From NCBI GenBank assembly GCA_020736575.1, contig JAGPYM010000013.1, positions 124,001-188,000 on the forward strand: a DNA stretch of 64,000 nt, given 5' to 3'. The stretch comes from Thelonectria olida. Its lineage: Eukaryota > Ascomycota > Sordariomycetes > Hypocreales > Nectriaceae. Both the position numbers and the translations under genes were made by a program. A model generated the notes under the pieces. That model ran no database searches. It saw only the letters and a program-made list of their open reading frames with translations, and was not told where the DNA came from. Shown here piece after piece: positions 13,471-25,416 of this stretch (positions within the stretch are counted from its first letter, which is position 1; each line of letters opens with the position of its first letter).

Positions 13471-14810
13471 TCCCCTGGGTCTTTGGGTCAGGTCCTTGGG
13501 CCCTTGAGGGGGCGGCCAAGGGGCCTGGGGCTCTTTCTTCGAAAGGGGGGGGGTGCGCGCAGGTGTCTGGCGCTGCCCGGTGCTGGTGCTGGTGCTGGTG
13601 TTGGTGCGCTCCTCAAGGTAGGTATGAATAAGAACGGCCAGCGCAGGGCTGGGTCCCGCCCGTTGTTTGTTTTCAAGTCGGCAAGTCCACGATTGGGGAG
13701 AGAGAATGATTGAATCAATCCAGTCGAACTTGGTCTGCGCGAGGGGCGTGTGCTGTGTGTGTCTAACAGGTCCCAACACAGTCGTCGCCGTCAAGTCGCT
13801 TTGCCGACCGGGTGGGCTTTTTCTGTCTCTTTTTTTTTCGGTCCTGTGGCTTTTGAGGCTTTGACAAAGCCCTTGGTTCAATTATCCCAAGGGCGATGGT
13901 CGCTCCGGGAATCGGGTCTTGTTGCGGAGAAGGAGATGCTGATGATGGCGCTCGAGCTTGTTGCCTCTTCCTTAGACACAAGGGGTTCCAGACAGCCTTG
14001 GGTTGAGCCCTTACGATCGAATCGTGAATGATGATTCAGGTACGCAATGGAAACTGGAACCAGCCGTCTTGTTACCCTGCAAACTCCCGACTCTGCTTCT
14101 GCCTTGCCTCAACTATCTCAATCCTCTTAAACCACGCCACCCGAGTTCAAAGAGAACGGTCAACGAGGCAGTGCAGATTTTGGCCAGAAGAGAAGTTCCG
14201 CCTGCGCAAAACCCCCGTTGGTCCTTTCTGCTCGCTGGAAAGCCCGCTTGAACGATTGATCTCGTTGCACGTATTGTGCTTTGCAACATCTGTCTGTCCG
14301 TCCTGGCCCGTCCTCGTCCTGATCCGGCTGCGTCGCTCCGCCAAGCTTCTCATGGCCACAAAAGGCCATGGATGAGCGACTTGACGCTCGCCGTTGACCT
14401 GAGGTCCAACAACGCGGAGGGTGACGGACCACTGTCCTTTTCTTCGCTTGGTCTGTTGGTTCTCTTCACTCACTCTCAGTCTGACACGACAAGATACAAC
14501 CAACTCCGACGGCCCTGCAACCCCGACAGGCAATGTTCGAGGCATAGTACGGCGGAGCCAGACGCAAAAGGACCGGCCAGACAACAGACAGAACCAGACT
14601 GACGGTTCTGCAGGAAGCGGCATGACACGATCAAGCAACGACTTGTTGGTTTGGGTCGAGAGTAAAAATTTCGGGCCATTTGCCCACCTCACCAATAATG
14701 CCACCGCCACTCGCAAAGCGCCGACTCTCTTTCAACCCGCTCGCTCATCCAAGGCCGAACGTTCATGTGCGGAACTCGATCTGCAGGGGAGGCGAAATGA
14801 ACCAGAAAAG

Positions 14811-14824
14811 AAAAAAAAAAAAAA

Positions 14825-14860
<36 letters not shown>
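14811..14860 (+). repeat. Poly-A tract followed by (GA)n microsatellite
   Basis: About 23 consecutive A residues run directly into about 14 GA units. On the strand of the downstream regulator this reads as a (TC)n/poly-T tract, a typical fungal upstream element. Confidence 0.95.
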
Positions 14861-15720
14861 CAAAGACGTACCTAGATAGCAGAAGACGCGGTTGGCCTTC
14901 AAAGAGTGGGAGGAGGAGAGAGAAGAGGAGAAGAGGGAATAAGAGGTTGAGAGAAAAGAATGGAGACACAGTCAGTTGGTAGTGAGAAGGAGGGGTGTGA
15001 GAGAGAGAGAGATGGAAGGCAAGAAGGAAAAAGTGTGACTGGAGAGTTGTGCTGGTTGGTTGGTTGGTTGGCCTGTATCGAGGACTCGTCGTGTATCCGT
15101 CCCAGCGGGATGGAAGAGCTATGTCAAGGTCAGGCCAGGTCGGGCATGGGCGGCGTCAGTCAGTTGCAGCCAGTCACAAGTAAGAAGCCAGCAAAGGCAG
15201 AAAAGAAAAGAAGCAAGACTCGCTGGCCAGGCTGCCGGTCGCGGGTTGTGGGTAGGGTTGGTTGGCTGCGTGGGCAGCGATGTGGGTTGTGGGCTACGAG
15301 CGATGATATTGCGTCGACAACGTCCAGTAGCAGAGGCGATAGCTCGCCCGGCAGCAGCAGGATTCATGGATTTATGTGGCTCTGGGGCGTAGCGGCGGTG
15401 CCAGAGCGGGTGTGGTCGATAACTAACGAGCCCTTGAGATGCACCCGAGCCGAGCATCTGCAGTCATGACGGTCCAGATTTTGACCGGGCCTCTCGAGCG
15501 GGCGGCGGTGGGCGGCGCCGACTTGAGGGACAGCCCCAGGTACGTACCGCTTTTTCTGGCGGCATGGAAGGTGGAGGGAAGGAAAATGAAAGAACGGTCC
15601 TCCGCACCCGACACGGTGCAATCCAGTCAGGTGTCACCAAGCCGTATTGTTCCTGAATACGTATTACAGCCCGGGCGGGCACTCAGACCCCCCGGTCATG
15701 AAGGATCCCGAGCTACCTAG

Positions 15721-15787
15721 TTGTTTGTTTGTCTGTTTGTTTGCTGCTTGCTTGCTTGCTTCGCTTGACCTGACCTGACCTGACCTG
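15721..15787 (+). repeat. Compound TTTG/TTGC/CCTGA microsatellites
   Basis: Three adjoining short tandem repeats: TTTG-like tetramers, TTGC tetramers, then four CCTGA/CCTGG-type pentamers. Confidence 0.9.
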
Positions 15788-16061
15788 GCTGGCCCGACCT
15801 GCTGATGCTGCTCCGCTACGGCTCTACGAAGTGCTGACCAGCCAAGCCCAGAAAACGAGTACAGAGAGGCAGGCTCAACCGACGGAGACCGAAATCAAGG
15901 CTAGCATTGATGATGGCCTTGCGGATCGCGTCGGTGCCTCGAGGGGAACGAGCCTTCAAAACACGCGCCACGCCCGCTAGATGAGGGAGGGTGAAGGAAG
16001 CGAGCTTTGGAAGGGGTTTGACACGGTACAGTGCGAGGGGAGTTTGCAAGTTGGTAGGTTA

Positions 16062-16106
16062 TGTGTGTGTGTGTGTGTGTGTGCGTGTGTGTGTGTCTGT
16101 GTGTGC
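16062..16106 (+). repeat. (GT)n microsatellite
   Basis: About 20 mostly uninterrupted GT units with two single-base interruptions, followed by a short ACGTACGT palindromic stretch. Confidence 0.93.
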
Positions 16107-19100
16107 ACGTACGTGCGCCTGTGTGTGAGAGGTGAGGGATTGATGACGGAGTGAATGAGGGCGCATCAATGGGCAAATGGCTACATGGATGGTGAATGCA
16201 AGTGAACGAATCGAGAATTCACGGCGGGAGAAACCCAGCGTACCTATCTTTTGAGCATGGTTCAACAACAAACGGTGCCCACCCAGCGCCCCCAAGACAC
16301 ATGGACGTTTGGTCATGGTAACCCATCTCAGCCTGGTGCATTATAGGGCAATATTTCAATACACAATCAATCACATGATGACGAGGACGTTTCTCTTGGC
16401 CATGTGTTCGTATCGCAACGGGGAATCGGAATCAGTAACCAAGAGCAGACAGATGCAGCAGAATCAGGGTCGGATGGGGGAATGGAAGTGAGCAAATGCT
16501 CAAGCCCGTTGAGCTCCGAGTGGGGATTGGAATCAGCACCTGGTCCGGCGCTGCTGGGGCGCTGCCGGGGCCCTGATGCTGGGTCTTTTTTCTCCTTGGG
16601 TCCCTGTCACCGGCGGACAAGTCTTGGGGTCTCGGGGTCACTGGGGGCTTGAGGGCTCAGTTTCTGCGTTGTCTGGGGTCTCCCGCGCTTGTTCCCGACG
16701 GTGGGTTGCAGAGGCGCGCCGCAGGACGCACGACCATTTGCTGTGCGAGGTGCGACGTGAGAGGGGTGGGACTATACCGTGCGAGAGTGGGCGTGAGAGG
16801 TGACATGGATGTGGCGTGCGTCCAACAGGCACGTCTCTGCGTTTGGCAACACATGAGCATGCGTTGGCCGCAGGAGTGAAGCATGCGAAGTTTGTCCTAG
16901 GCGTGTGTCTATGTCTGCCTCTATCCGCATGTCGCGTCGTCGACACAGTATAAGAGGAGGGGGTAAACATGGCCGCACACAGGCTAGCACACCTAACCCT
17001 CAACACGCAAAATCATGACGGCCGATCGTCTTGCTGATTCTCATGGAGGCTGCAAAGACACCTAGGTCCTAGTCTTGAGCCATGCCTTGCAAGCCATTTT
17101 GCCAGGGCTTGACCGTGGGCCTGAGTGTCGTCGAGTTTGGATTGGACGGAATCAGCTAGCGCCTTGCTGACCCGGCTGCTCTGCTGTCATTCATGCAGCC
17201 GTTCTCGACCGCTCTCCTGCCGTCTCTCTGTTTCTCTCGTTGACAGACACTCCGTCCTGTTGGTTCTTTGCTGCTTCGTTCTTTGTCGCTTGTTTCGTGG
17301 CGGCAATCCAGAAAATGAGCCGCTAGAAGCACCTCCTCTAATGCTGTCAGGTAGGCAGGAATCCACAGCAGTTATACACGGTCGTCGGCTATTGGACCCA
17401 ACCAAATTCAATGTCTCTGAGTCGGCTCGAGAAGTTGAGGAACCGTAGCAAGCCTGATGGGAATTGTTCAATGAGTGCCTCACTTGAGTCAAGGGGCTCA
17501 CTTCCATTGACCATTGAAATGAAGGATCTGGTCGTTTGCCCTGCTAATGGCATGCCAAACGGGGGTTCCTCCGGTTCCGGGGTTGAAAACATCGTCGCCT
17601 GTTCAGGCTTTCCTCCGTTCAAGGGGCTGTCTGTGTCTCTCCCAGGCTCGTCTTGCTTCCTTATCTGGGAAGGTCTGTCCTTTATCGCAACGTACAGTTC
17701 ACGGGTAGATGAGTCGTCCGGGGCTGGCCGTCCCGGGCTGGACCGCCCCAATGCGGTGCTGGCATAAACAACGGCTTAGCAATAAGACAAGATGCCCGCC
17801 ACGAATGGAAGCAGTCGAGCTCTCCCAAAAACCCATCCATCACCAAACACTTCAAGTGTTCAAGGCCACTGCCGTTCTGCGACAGAGCCATGGGAGCCGC
17901 TAAAGCCCTTTTCGGTGCTCTTGGTGTCAGGGATGCCAATCAGTGGGGACGGCGCACCTAGATTTAGTGTGCCTTGCGGCGAAGTCGTGGACGCGAAGCG
18001 GATGGCGCTGGGGTCCTCGCTTCGCTGGTACTGACTGGGCCATGACGTCCATCTGTCTCAAGGCTCGCGCCTCGTCCGGTCGCAGTAACTTACCGACCAG
18101 TGTGAAGTAGACAGGTACTGTACTTCGCACGAAGCGCTGAAAGGCGCCTAACCCAACGGGACCCCACGACCAAGTGACGTGCCGCTCTCGTACAGTAGTG
18201 CGCGGCAGCAACCACACGGGAGGACGGGACGTAGGATAGCTAGCCAGGAGAATTCCAATGCAACCGTGGTCAAAGAAGTCGACCACTAAACCGCCAGCGA
18301 ATGTTTCAGCGTCGCCATGGCAAAGCGCAGACACTCGGAATCGGGCCACAACAGCCAGTAGTCCCGTGGGATGCGGTAACTGCCACAGTCTTGGGGAAAG
18401 GTCAAAGAGTGCAGACGCCAAGGTCTAGGAATATGCAGGAGAGTATGAATGAGGTATCGCTACCTTCAACATACCACAGAATTGTGTCAGCCCTTGTGGC
18501 CGGCGTCGAGGTACTTCATACACTCCTCTTCATCTCACCCAACTTTCATCTCTCCGGCAAATACCATAACCACGTTGCCGCCATGACAACCATCATCACA
18601 AATGGCCTCTGTTCTCTACTCCATTGACAAGATCGGGTCGTTTCAAACGATGTGCTCTTCGAAATTGCGAGAGATCGAGGATACTCCGATCATCTCGATG
18701 TATCCACTTCCCACCATTCCTGCCGCTCAGTCGCTCCTTTCCTCGAGGAACCATTTCTGCTTGTCGGGTAATGTCTCATTGCTCATGGCTCAGATCCGCT
18801 AGGATCCTGCCGTGAATTGTTGGAATCTGACAGGTCAACCCTCGTGGGTTGGCCGCCATCTGTGGGCCTTTCAGCCCCCTGCCTCAATACTCCCGTGCCG
18901 GAAATGGGGGTGTCTTGGGTACGATCTTGGGTCTTTCTCCTTGCTCGCCTATCCAATGCAATTGATGTAGGAGATGTTCGGACTGAGAGAACTAGCTTTC
19001 CAACTTTATCAACAATCCGATGGATCGTGGGCAATGAATTCAGTGAAGGATGAGGTTAATGGGCTCTAGGAAACGGGCGCGCCAACTGTCCTGCACCGTC

Positions 19101-22100
19101 GCTAAGGTAGACTGCTGCAGGCAAGTCACATTCAATAATCATTCGCCTACCCTGCACCAATACTGGGCAATGTTGGTTACATGCCTGTAGGCTGGGGGCG
19201 GTGATGCTGCAGCCAACCGCTAAATGGCAGCAATTGCAGCCTGGGACTAATGTTTTGTAGTTGTGGACTGGGTGCAATCGGATAAAGGGGTGGAAGGGAA
19301 TCTCACCTGACCTAATATCGTGACGAAGGTACCTAGTCTTCTCAATAAATTCGTGTGTCGTACCAATATGAGGCGACGATAGGAATTGACTTGGGTCAAT
19401 CATTTTGTACTCTACCGTGTATCGTAGGCTAAGTAGGTTTCCCTGCACGAAACCATGTTCAACAAGCGGCCTAGAGACTTGGCCAGCGTTGGTCATGATG
19501 ACGGATGAGAGGAGTTCAATCAGGCCTTCCCCCACAAGCCAGGCCCCCTTGGTGGCATCTCCCGCCTCCATGCATCGCGGTTCAACCCGCAACTCTCAGA
19601 TAGCGCCGGGTCTGACGGCCAGACTGAATGGTGAAATCCCCCCCCCCAATCCTCAAAAATCAAGACCAATGACCACCACGCGGCAATGACAACGGTGAGC
19701 TGGCCCCGGTGCTGGTTCTGAATAGAGGTTTTATGTCAGTTAATTTTTTTGTGCGGTCGTATTGCTGTGTTCCGATGTGATGGCGTAACCTCCCGTCTTC
19801 AACTGCCTCGGACAGGTGCCCACCAGCCCACCTAAATCGTGAACAGTATAGATCTGGCTCGGGTCGGTTCCGTCGTCTAGTCCCCACGACACTTTGCTTG
19901 ACCCAAGGCTTGCGATGCTGGCCAGTTACCGCACCAGCAGCGCACAGCACTCATCCAGGTAAACCCAGCAGCATGGATAGGCTGCGGTGGAGATGGGGCT
20001 ATGTCGTCTCGAGCCATGCGCCTTCGCGCGAGGTAATGATTGCTTTGGCGGGTGATAACTGATGCACCAGCCCGCATGCACCGCTCCGTTCACCACTCTG
20101 GGACTGGCGGGGCGAAGCCTTCTCCAATCTCCATTGCAATGCAACCCTCCATGTGCTGGAGGTTCCTCATTACCCAAGAGAACGAGGAGGTATTTGATTG
20201 GATTGTTGGTAGTTTGAATTTTTTTTTGTTCGTCACGTCTTGGTGGATGGATGGGGGTTTGCCGACTCCTTTTCCCATCAGATATGTGCATACCAGACCC
20301 GCACCAGCACGCCGTCACTGCAATCCACCGCGTCGGCGAATCGAGGGACTTATTGTCGGCCTGGAATGGGCCTCAGACAATGCGTGTTCTGGGCGTCCAA
20401 TTCGCCGAGCCACATGGAGGGGATCTTGACGATCGGCGGTATGCGGAAGGCTTGGTTGATGGAGAATTGAGGCTGTAATTGGGAAAAGGCTGCACGTTCC
20501 GGGCCGGAGAAAGCTCCGTACTTTGTGTGTGCCGGCGGAAAAAGGCAACTCGCAACCTCGCAGCAATCCCAACAAAGCTCCAGGCAATACATTAATCTCG
20601 GTCAGTCATCTTCTTCATATGTAACAACTAAGCAATCTGATTGCGCTTGCGATCGCAGAGCTGACCTAATGCCCGGCTAATAACACAAGGCCTCGAGACT
20701 GTGCTCATCAACAGTGGTGGGCCAGCTGGTCATGGCGACCGAGATGTCCGGGGTTGGCCGTGGCCAAATGGTCATGCACCGAAAGGATGCCGGATCGTTG
20801 TGTGCGTGCCGTAACCCGTTGTGTGTCACGAACCTTGATGTGGAGCTGACTCCCGATTCTCTGGAAACGCGAAAAAAAAAAAAAAACTTGGCCACGACCA
20901 ACGACCGCCCTGCCAGCAATCATCGGCAGACCAATCATCTGCTAGATGTGATTCCTTCACCCCTGGTCGGGTCCCATGGTGCGGGAGGGGCTGTCCTTGG
21001 TGTCGGATGTGCTGAGCAATGAGAGGTGGTTCTGGGAGGGGGGCAGGGTCGCAGGGGAGGGGTGTCTGATGCCAGGCGGAGCCCAGTGACCGCTCCCCAG
21101 CTGAAAGAGGAGGATGGTCACCGCTCATCTTCAAACGAGAGAGACATTCAAAGGACGCAGGGCGCGGCCGTAGCCCCGAAACGAGGAATGTGTTTGCCTC
21201 TGTTGTTTCTTCTTCCGATGGCCCACCGTCTGACATTCGAGAGGTGCCGGACATCAAGTCGTTGCGGCTGATTGCGTCAGTATGACCTTCATCTTGGTCG
21301 AGACCCGATTGACTTGGCTGGACTGTGCTAGGGTAGCCAGGATCATCCGTTATGGACAAGGGTTAAGCATGCCCGGGCCGCCCGCAATAAGGCTCTTCCC
21401 GTCCCTACCGAGTCGTTCCACAGTGTCTGTCTGCGCCTCCAGGTCGATTTGCCATTGACCCATGTAACTTCAACGCTTTCCTCACATTGCGTAGTATCGG
21501 TATCAAGAAGGAATGTGTGGAACTATATGGACATTGTCGGTCGTCCTGGTTTAAACGTGACGCTTTCAACCTTGGGAGTCAAGCCTCTCGAGCAGGATTC
21601 CTTCACACTGTGTACCTCCTGCGAACTGCGCATCGTGGTAGTGGGTAGCAGCTCCGGAGTCCAGCGTCGCATGATGCATGCATGTCTCCATGTTGGCGAT
21701 ATTTAACTGGTGGTTTGACTGCGCTCACTAACCATGCGTGACAACTCAAGTACAATGCAACGGTGAAACACGTCGCATCTTGGTGAATCGCCCTGGTTGG
21801 GGACTGCTGCAGTTTTAACCCGCGTTGAGACTGCGATGAAAGAGAGGGTGGACAACTTGGTTTGTCCTATTGGGGCCGCAATTGACCATTGTTGGTGAGC
21901 AGGTAGGGCTGTAAGACTCGGTCTAGAAACTGACGATGCAACTATGACAATCGTCGTCCATACTTTCAAATTGATGCAGAACAAACATGACTTGACCAAG
22001 ACATCATCTTGGCTAAGCCTCAAGGGCGGTCGATCAAGCGTGAGAGGGACTCGAGACGGATGATAGAGCCGGCTCTGGTCGTCTGCCGGAGACGAGAGTA

Positions 22101-23897
22101 AACTACACCATGATTCTGGCGGCCTTAGCATGATGGGGCCCGCCTCTTCGAGCTGCGCATCGGGCCGCAAGGGCTGATCCGTCCGAGCACTGGGGAAGTG
22201 GTGCATCGTTCAGACGGGATCCCTCGGACGATCTAGGAGACCGCGTCAAGCCCACTTCACGTGGGAGGAGTAATCTGGCCACTCAGAGCGTCACTGAAGG
22301 ATGCGTAAACCAGGTGGCCGGGTGAAGTTCAGAGAGGACTTGGTGTGCCTCTTTTGCGGCGGTCAAGTTATCGAGAATGAATCTCGTCGATGGTGACACG
22401 TAACCTGTCCGAGAAGTAAAGAAATGGATACCGAATCTCTATTGGGCTGCGGGGTTTGTTGGTTGCATAATGGACCCGTACTTTTGAGGCGGTATAGCCA
22501 ATCTGCAGCAACCGTTTTCAGGTCTGATGCAGGTTGGTTAGAGACGTGGCTAGCTCACTGCGGATGACGCTCCTGATCCCTTGCTTTGTAGCCTCGTTGA
22601 TTGTTAGAGGGAAAGCCCGCACTGCGAGAGTGTTGCCCTCTGGGATTGCAGATCTGGATGTTTGCCTTGGTGACCAACCCGAGCAATAGGGGTTAGTGGG
22701 TACCATAGATGATGGGAATAAACTCCACAAGTGACTCTCCGTTGCGAGTTTGCTTCTGTTTTCCGATGGGTCGAGATACTTACTGCCTTTGGTCGGATTT
22801 GAGTGAGAAACGATCCTGATCTTGGTTCGGCTGAGACGACGTCTATTGTTATACAGTAAGACAACCCAATAAAAAAAGGCAGCCAAGACTCTCCAAGTTG
22901 AGATTGACTGTAGCTGGCCACCAAAACATGAGTTCTGTACTCACTGTGTGATGACGATGTGGGGATACATGCATGGCTTCGGACGAGAACTTGAGGTGCC
23001 AATTGATATTTAGGAGGTGAGAAGGGACCCCAAGGCAGGGACCTGAGAGAAGGGGTGCATGTAGGGCGTGTATTGGAGAGGTGGGCTCTGGATTCCTATT
23101 GTGAGGCTACAAGAATTAGCAAGTTGATGGAGCCGAAAACCTCGATGATGGGAGGCTTGAAAAAGGACAACACATGTGCTCGTATCAAGCAGGCTTGACT
23201 GGTGGGGGAGGGAAGAGAAGACACCGCTTGCATAGAATTGAGGTTGAAAACAAGGGGTCCCAGGACTGCAGTTGACCAAATTTGGAGGCATCAGCCGTAC
23301 TTGGCTTGACCCAACTGATTTCGAGGATGTCTGGTGGAGGTCATGAAGGACCAATTTCCTTGCGATTATTGCCCGCCAGCTGCGGATAATGGCGGTCGGG
23401 TTAGCATCCCCAACGTTCGTTCGTATGACACGGCGACTGTACACTGGATAAGATGCCATGTGGCGTTGTTGCAACGCCTTGTGTGACCATCTCCGGCTTG
23501 GGAGAAAGTCAAATACATCGGCATCAATTTGGCTGGGATCGCCACTGGTCGTTTGAATGCCATTCCAGTGGGAAATTCACATGACCTTTGGCTGCTGCAG
23601 GGGAAGGGCCGAGACGGATCTGGAGTAGCAACGTGGGCGAGCCGCGAGACCTGGGGAGAAGCGGCGGGCCTGATCAGACGTGACCCGTGTTTGTCTCTGG
23701 CGAGGGCCGTGAGGCAAACAAGGTGGGTGAGACGGGGATTGTGGACAAGGGTGTGACGCCATGACATGAGCGAGGATGATTTCAGCCTTCGCAAGCGATC
23801 ATGAGCTGGGTTGGAATTTTATCAATTTCTTGGTGCTGGCGGCAACCTGGGAAACCGCGCTGGGCTTGTGGATACCATTTGCGCAGTCACGACTTTA

Positions 23898-23988
23898 CGG
23901 AGGTTGACGCTTGAAATATTGTTAGCTCGCCCCGCCGAGGCAGGGGTGCCGGCGCAGTCACTTTTCAGGCTTGCAATGTACCCAAGTC
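23898..23988 (+). repeat. Left terminal inverted repeat of Tc1-like element
   Basis: A 91-bp end starting CGGAGGTTGACGCTTG, the inverted partner of 25324-25414, with one mismatch near the inner end (TGTACCC here, TATACCC in the partner). Confidence 0.95.
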
Positions 23989-24030
23989 CTAGCAACGCAA
24001 CCTAACACAACACAAGACATCGGCATCAAG

Positions 24031-25305
24031 ATGGATATCACACTAGAGCAGCTGCAGCAGCAGATTGACCAGCTCCAGTTGCTCTTACAGGTTCAGCAGC
24101 GGCAGCAGCTGCTATAAGGCCAGCAGTAGCACCAGCAGCAGCTGCAGCAGCTAGAGCTAACCCGATAGCTCCTTGATCAACAGCGCGATTTTCAACAGAC
24201 CCTTTTGCAACAGCAACAGCAGATTCTACAGCAACTACAGCAGCAACAACAGCCCCTCCGAACCCCCTCGCCGGAGCCGACTTTATCAACCAAGGCTCTC
24301 GAGCTTAGCCGTGATAAACGTATCGAGGTCCGGGCTCTTCGAAATGCCGGTTGGACCTATCAGCAAATTGCTGACCACTATCACATTAGCTTACGGCAGG
24401 TCCAATATGCCGTCACAACGCAAGCAACCCCTCGCCGCCGCTCCGGCCGTCCTCCCTTGCTTACACAGCTGCAGGTGGAGGAGCTGATCGAATTTATAAT
24501 AGCCTCTAAGATAGGCCGGCGTATGGCTCTCAAAAAGATCCCTCAAGCTCTTGATTGGAGCTGCTCTGAGGGAGCTATTCGAACGGCACTACGGAGAGCT
24601 GGATATAAGAGATATATTGCACTCCGGAAGCCTCCAATTACGGATCGAATGTAACAGCTGCGGCGCGAGTGGGCACAGGCGCATAAGGATTGGACTATTG
24701 ACGATTGGAGGGCTATCTTATGGTCAGATGAGACCTGGGTTACTGGCGGAAGGCATACACGAACGTGGGTGACTCGAAGGATAGGCGAAGAGCTTGATCC
24801 AATGTGTATTGTTGAGAGGCTTCAGCGGAAGAAGGGCTGGATGTTTTGGGGCTGCTTTTCCGGGCTCTCAGGCAAAGGCCCTGGAGTCTTTTGGGAGAAG
24901 GATTGGGGGACGATATCAAAAGAGAGCTATTGTGACCATATCGTTCCGATTGTCGATGCCTGGCATCGCCTCCATCCGGATAAGGGACATTTCTTTATGT
25001 ATGATAATGCTCCTGCTCATGCAGCTGCTAAGACAGTAGCCGAGCTAGCAGCTCGAGGCATCCGGGTTATCTTATGGCCGCCTTTTTCTCCTGATTTAAA
25101 CCCAATAGAAAAGGTCTGGAATAAGATGAAGAACTATATAGAAGAGCACTTTCCGGAGCATATGTCATATGATAGATTGAGGGCTGCAGTTAAAGAGGCC
25201 TGGGAGAGAGGGGTTTCTGAGGACTTTCTTGAAGAGCTACTATCAACAATGCCTCAAAGATGTCAAGATGTCATAGATGCAGACGGAATGCATACAAAAT
25301 GGTAG
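24031..25305 (+). pseudogene. Tc1-like transposase with four in-frame stops
   Basis: One frame runs from the ATG at 24031 to the TAG ending at 25305 (424 codons) with nonsense codons at 24115 (TAA), 24127 (TAG), 24166 (TAG) and 24652 (TAA). Each is explained by one C-to-T change from CAA or CAG. The product in order is: an unusual Gln-rich segment (residues about 1-85, encoded by CAG/CAA runs); a helix-turn-helix DNA-binding region (GWTYQQIADHY, about 110-135) and a second winged-helix region with RRRSGRP; then the DDE integrase fold. Catalytic residues are Asp233 (WSDET), Asp325 (YDNAPAH) and Glu360 (NPIEKVW), with 34 residues between the last two. All three remain. The clean frame outside the stops implies recent inactivation. 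RIP is the likely cause (inference). Confidence 0.92.
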
Positions 25306-25323
25306 CTAATTTACTCCTTTTAC

Positions 25324-25414
25324 GACTTGGGTATATTGCAAGCCTGAAAAGTGACTGCGCCGGCACCCCTGCCTCGGCGGGGCGAGCTAACAATATTTCA
25401 AGCGTCAACCTCCG
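25324..25414 (-). repeat. Right terminal inverted repeat of Tc1-like element
   Basis: A 91-bp inverted copy of 23898-23988, ending CCTCCG immediately before the flanking TA. Confidence 0.95.
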
Positions 25415-25416
25415 TA

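Larger units (their letters stand above)
12400..23897. other. 11.5-kb gene-poor interval upstream of the Zn(II)2Cys6 gene
   Basis: No ORF here is recognisable. From about 12.9 to 15.1 kb the plus strand is purine-rich (GA tracts, poly-G, poly-A), so it reads as CT-rich upstream DNA for the minus-strand regulator, a common composition of fungal promoters and long 5' leaders. From 16 to 23.9 kb composition is ordinary. The longest ORFs (minus strand 19056-19592, 20826-21359 and 21703-22206; the oppositely oriented pair at 17.4-17.8 kb) lack any familiar motif. They are left out. Confidence 0.45.
23898..25414 (+). mobile_element. Tc1/mariner-superfamily (impala-like) DNA transposon, 1517 bp
   Basis: The element is bounded by inverted 91-bp ends (CGGAGG...CCTCCG) and flanked on both sides by TA, the target duplication of the Tc1/mariner superfamily (TA at 23896-23897 and 25415-25416). 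The two ends match at 90 of 91 positions by eye, so insertion is recent or the ends are conserved. A single transposase frame on the plus strand fills the interior. It carries a DD34E catalytic triad, placing it with the Tc1/impala group rather than the pogo/Fot1 group. Four nonsense codons mean this copy cannot make its own transposase, though intact ends could still be moved in trans. It lies in gene-poor DNA and interrupts no recognised gene. Confidence 0.93.

Noticed and set aside
16021..16130. Possible CRISPR-like or telomeric repeat
   Set aside because: It is a simple GT microsatellite; there are no spacers and no TTAGGG units, and CRISPR is not expected in a fungal nucleus.
17389..17767. 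Overlapping ORFs open on both strands
   Set aside because: Mutual openness on opposite strands without motif or homology is typical of moderately GC-rich noncoding DNA.
19056..19592. 178-codon minus-strand ORF
   Set aside because: No recognisable motif and no exon partners; several ORFs of similar size occur on both strands nearby, so chance is the simpler explanation.
20826..21359. 177-codon minus-strand ORF
   Set aside because: It ends through a poly-A/poly-T run encoding Phe residues and has no family signal.
24769..25305. Separate 178-residue transposase gene
   Set aside because: It begins at a GTG inside the larger transposase frame; it is simply the part after the fourth stop codon.
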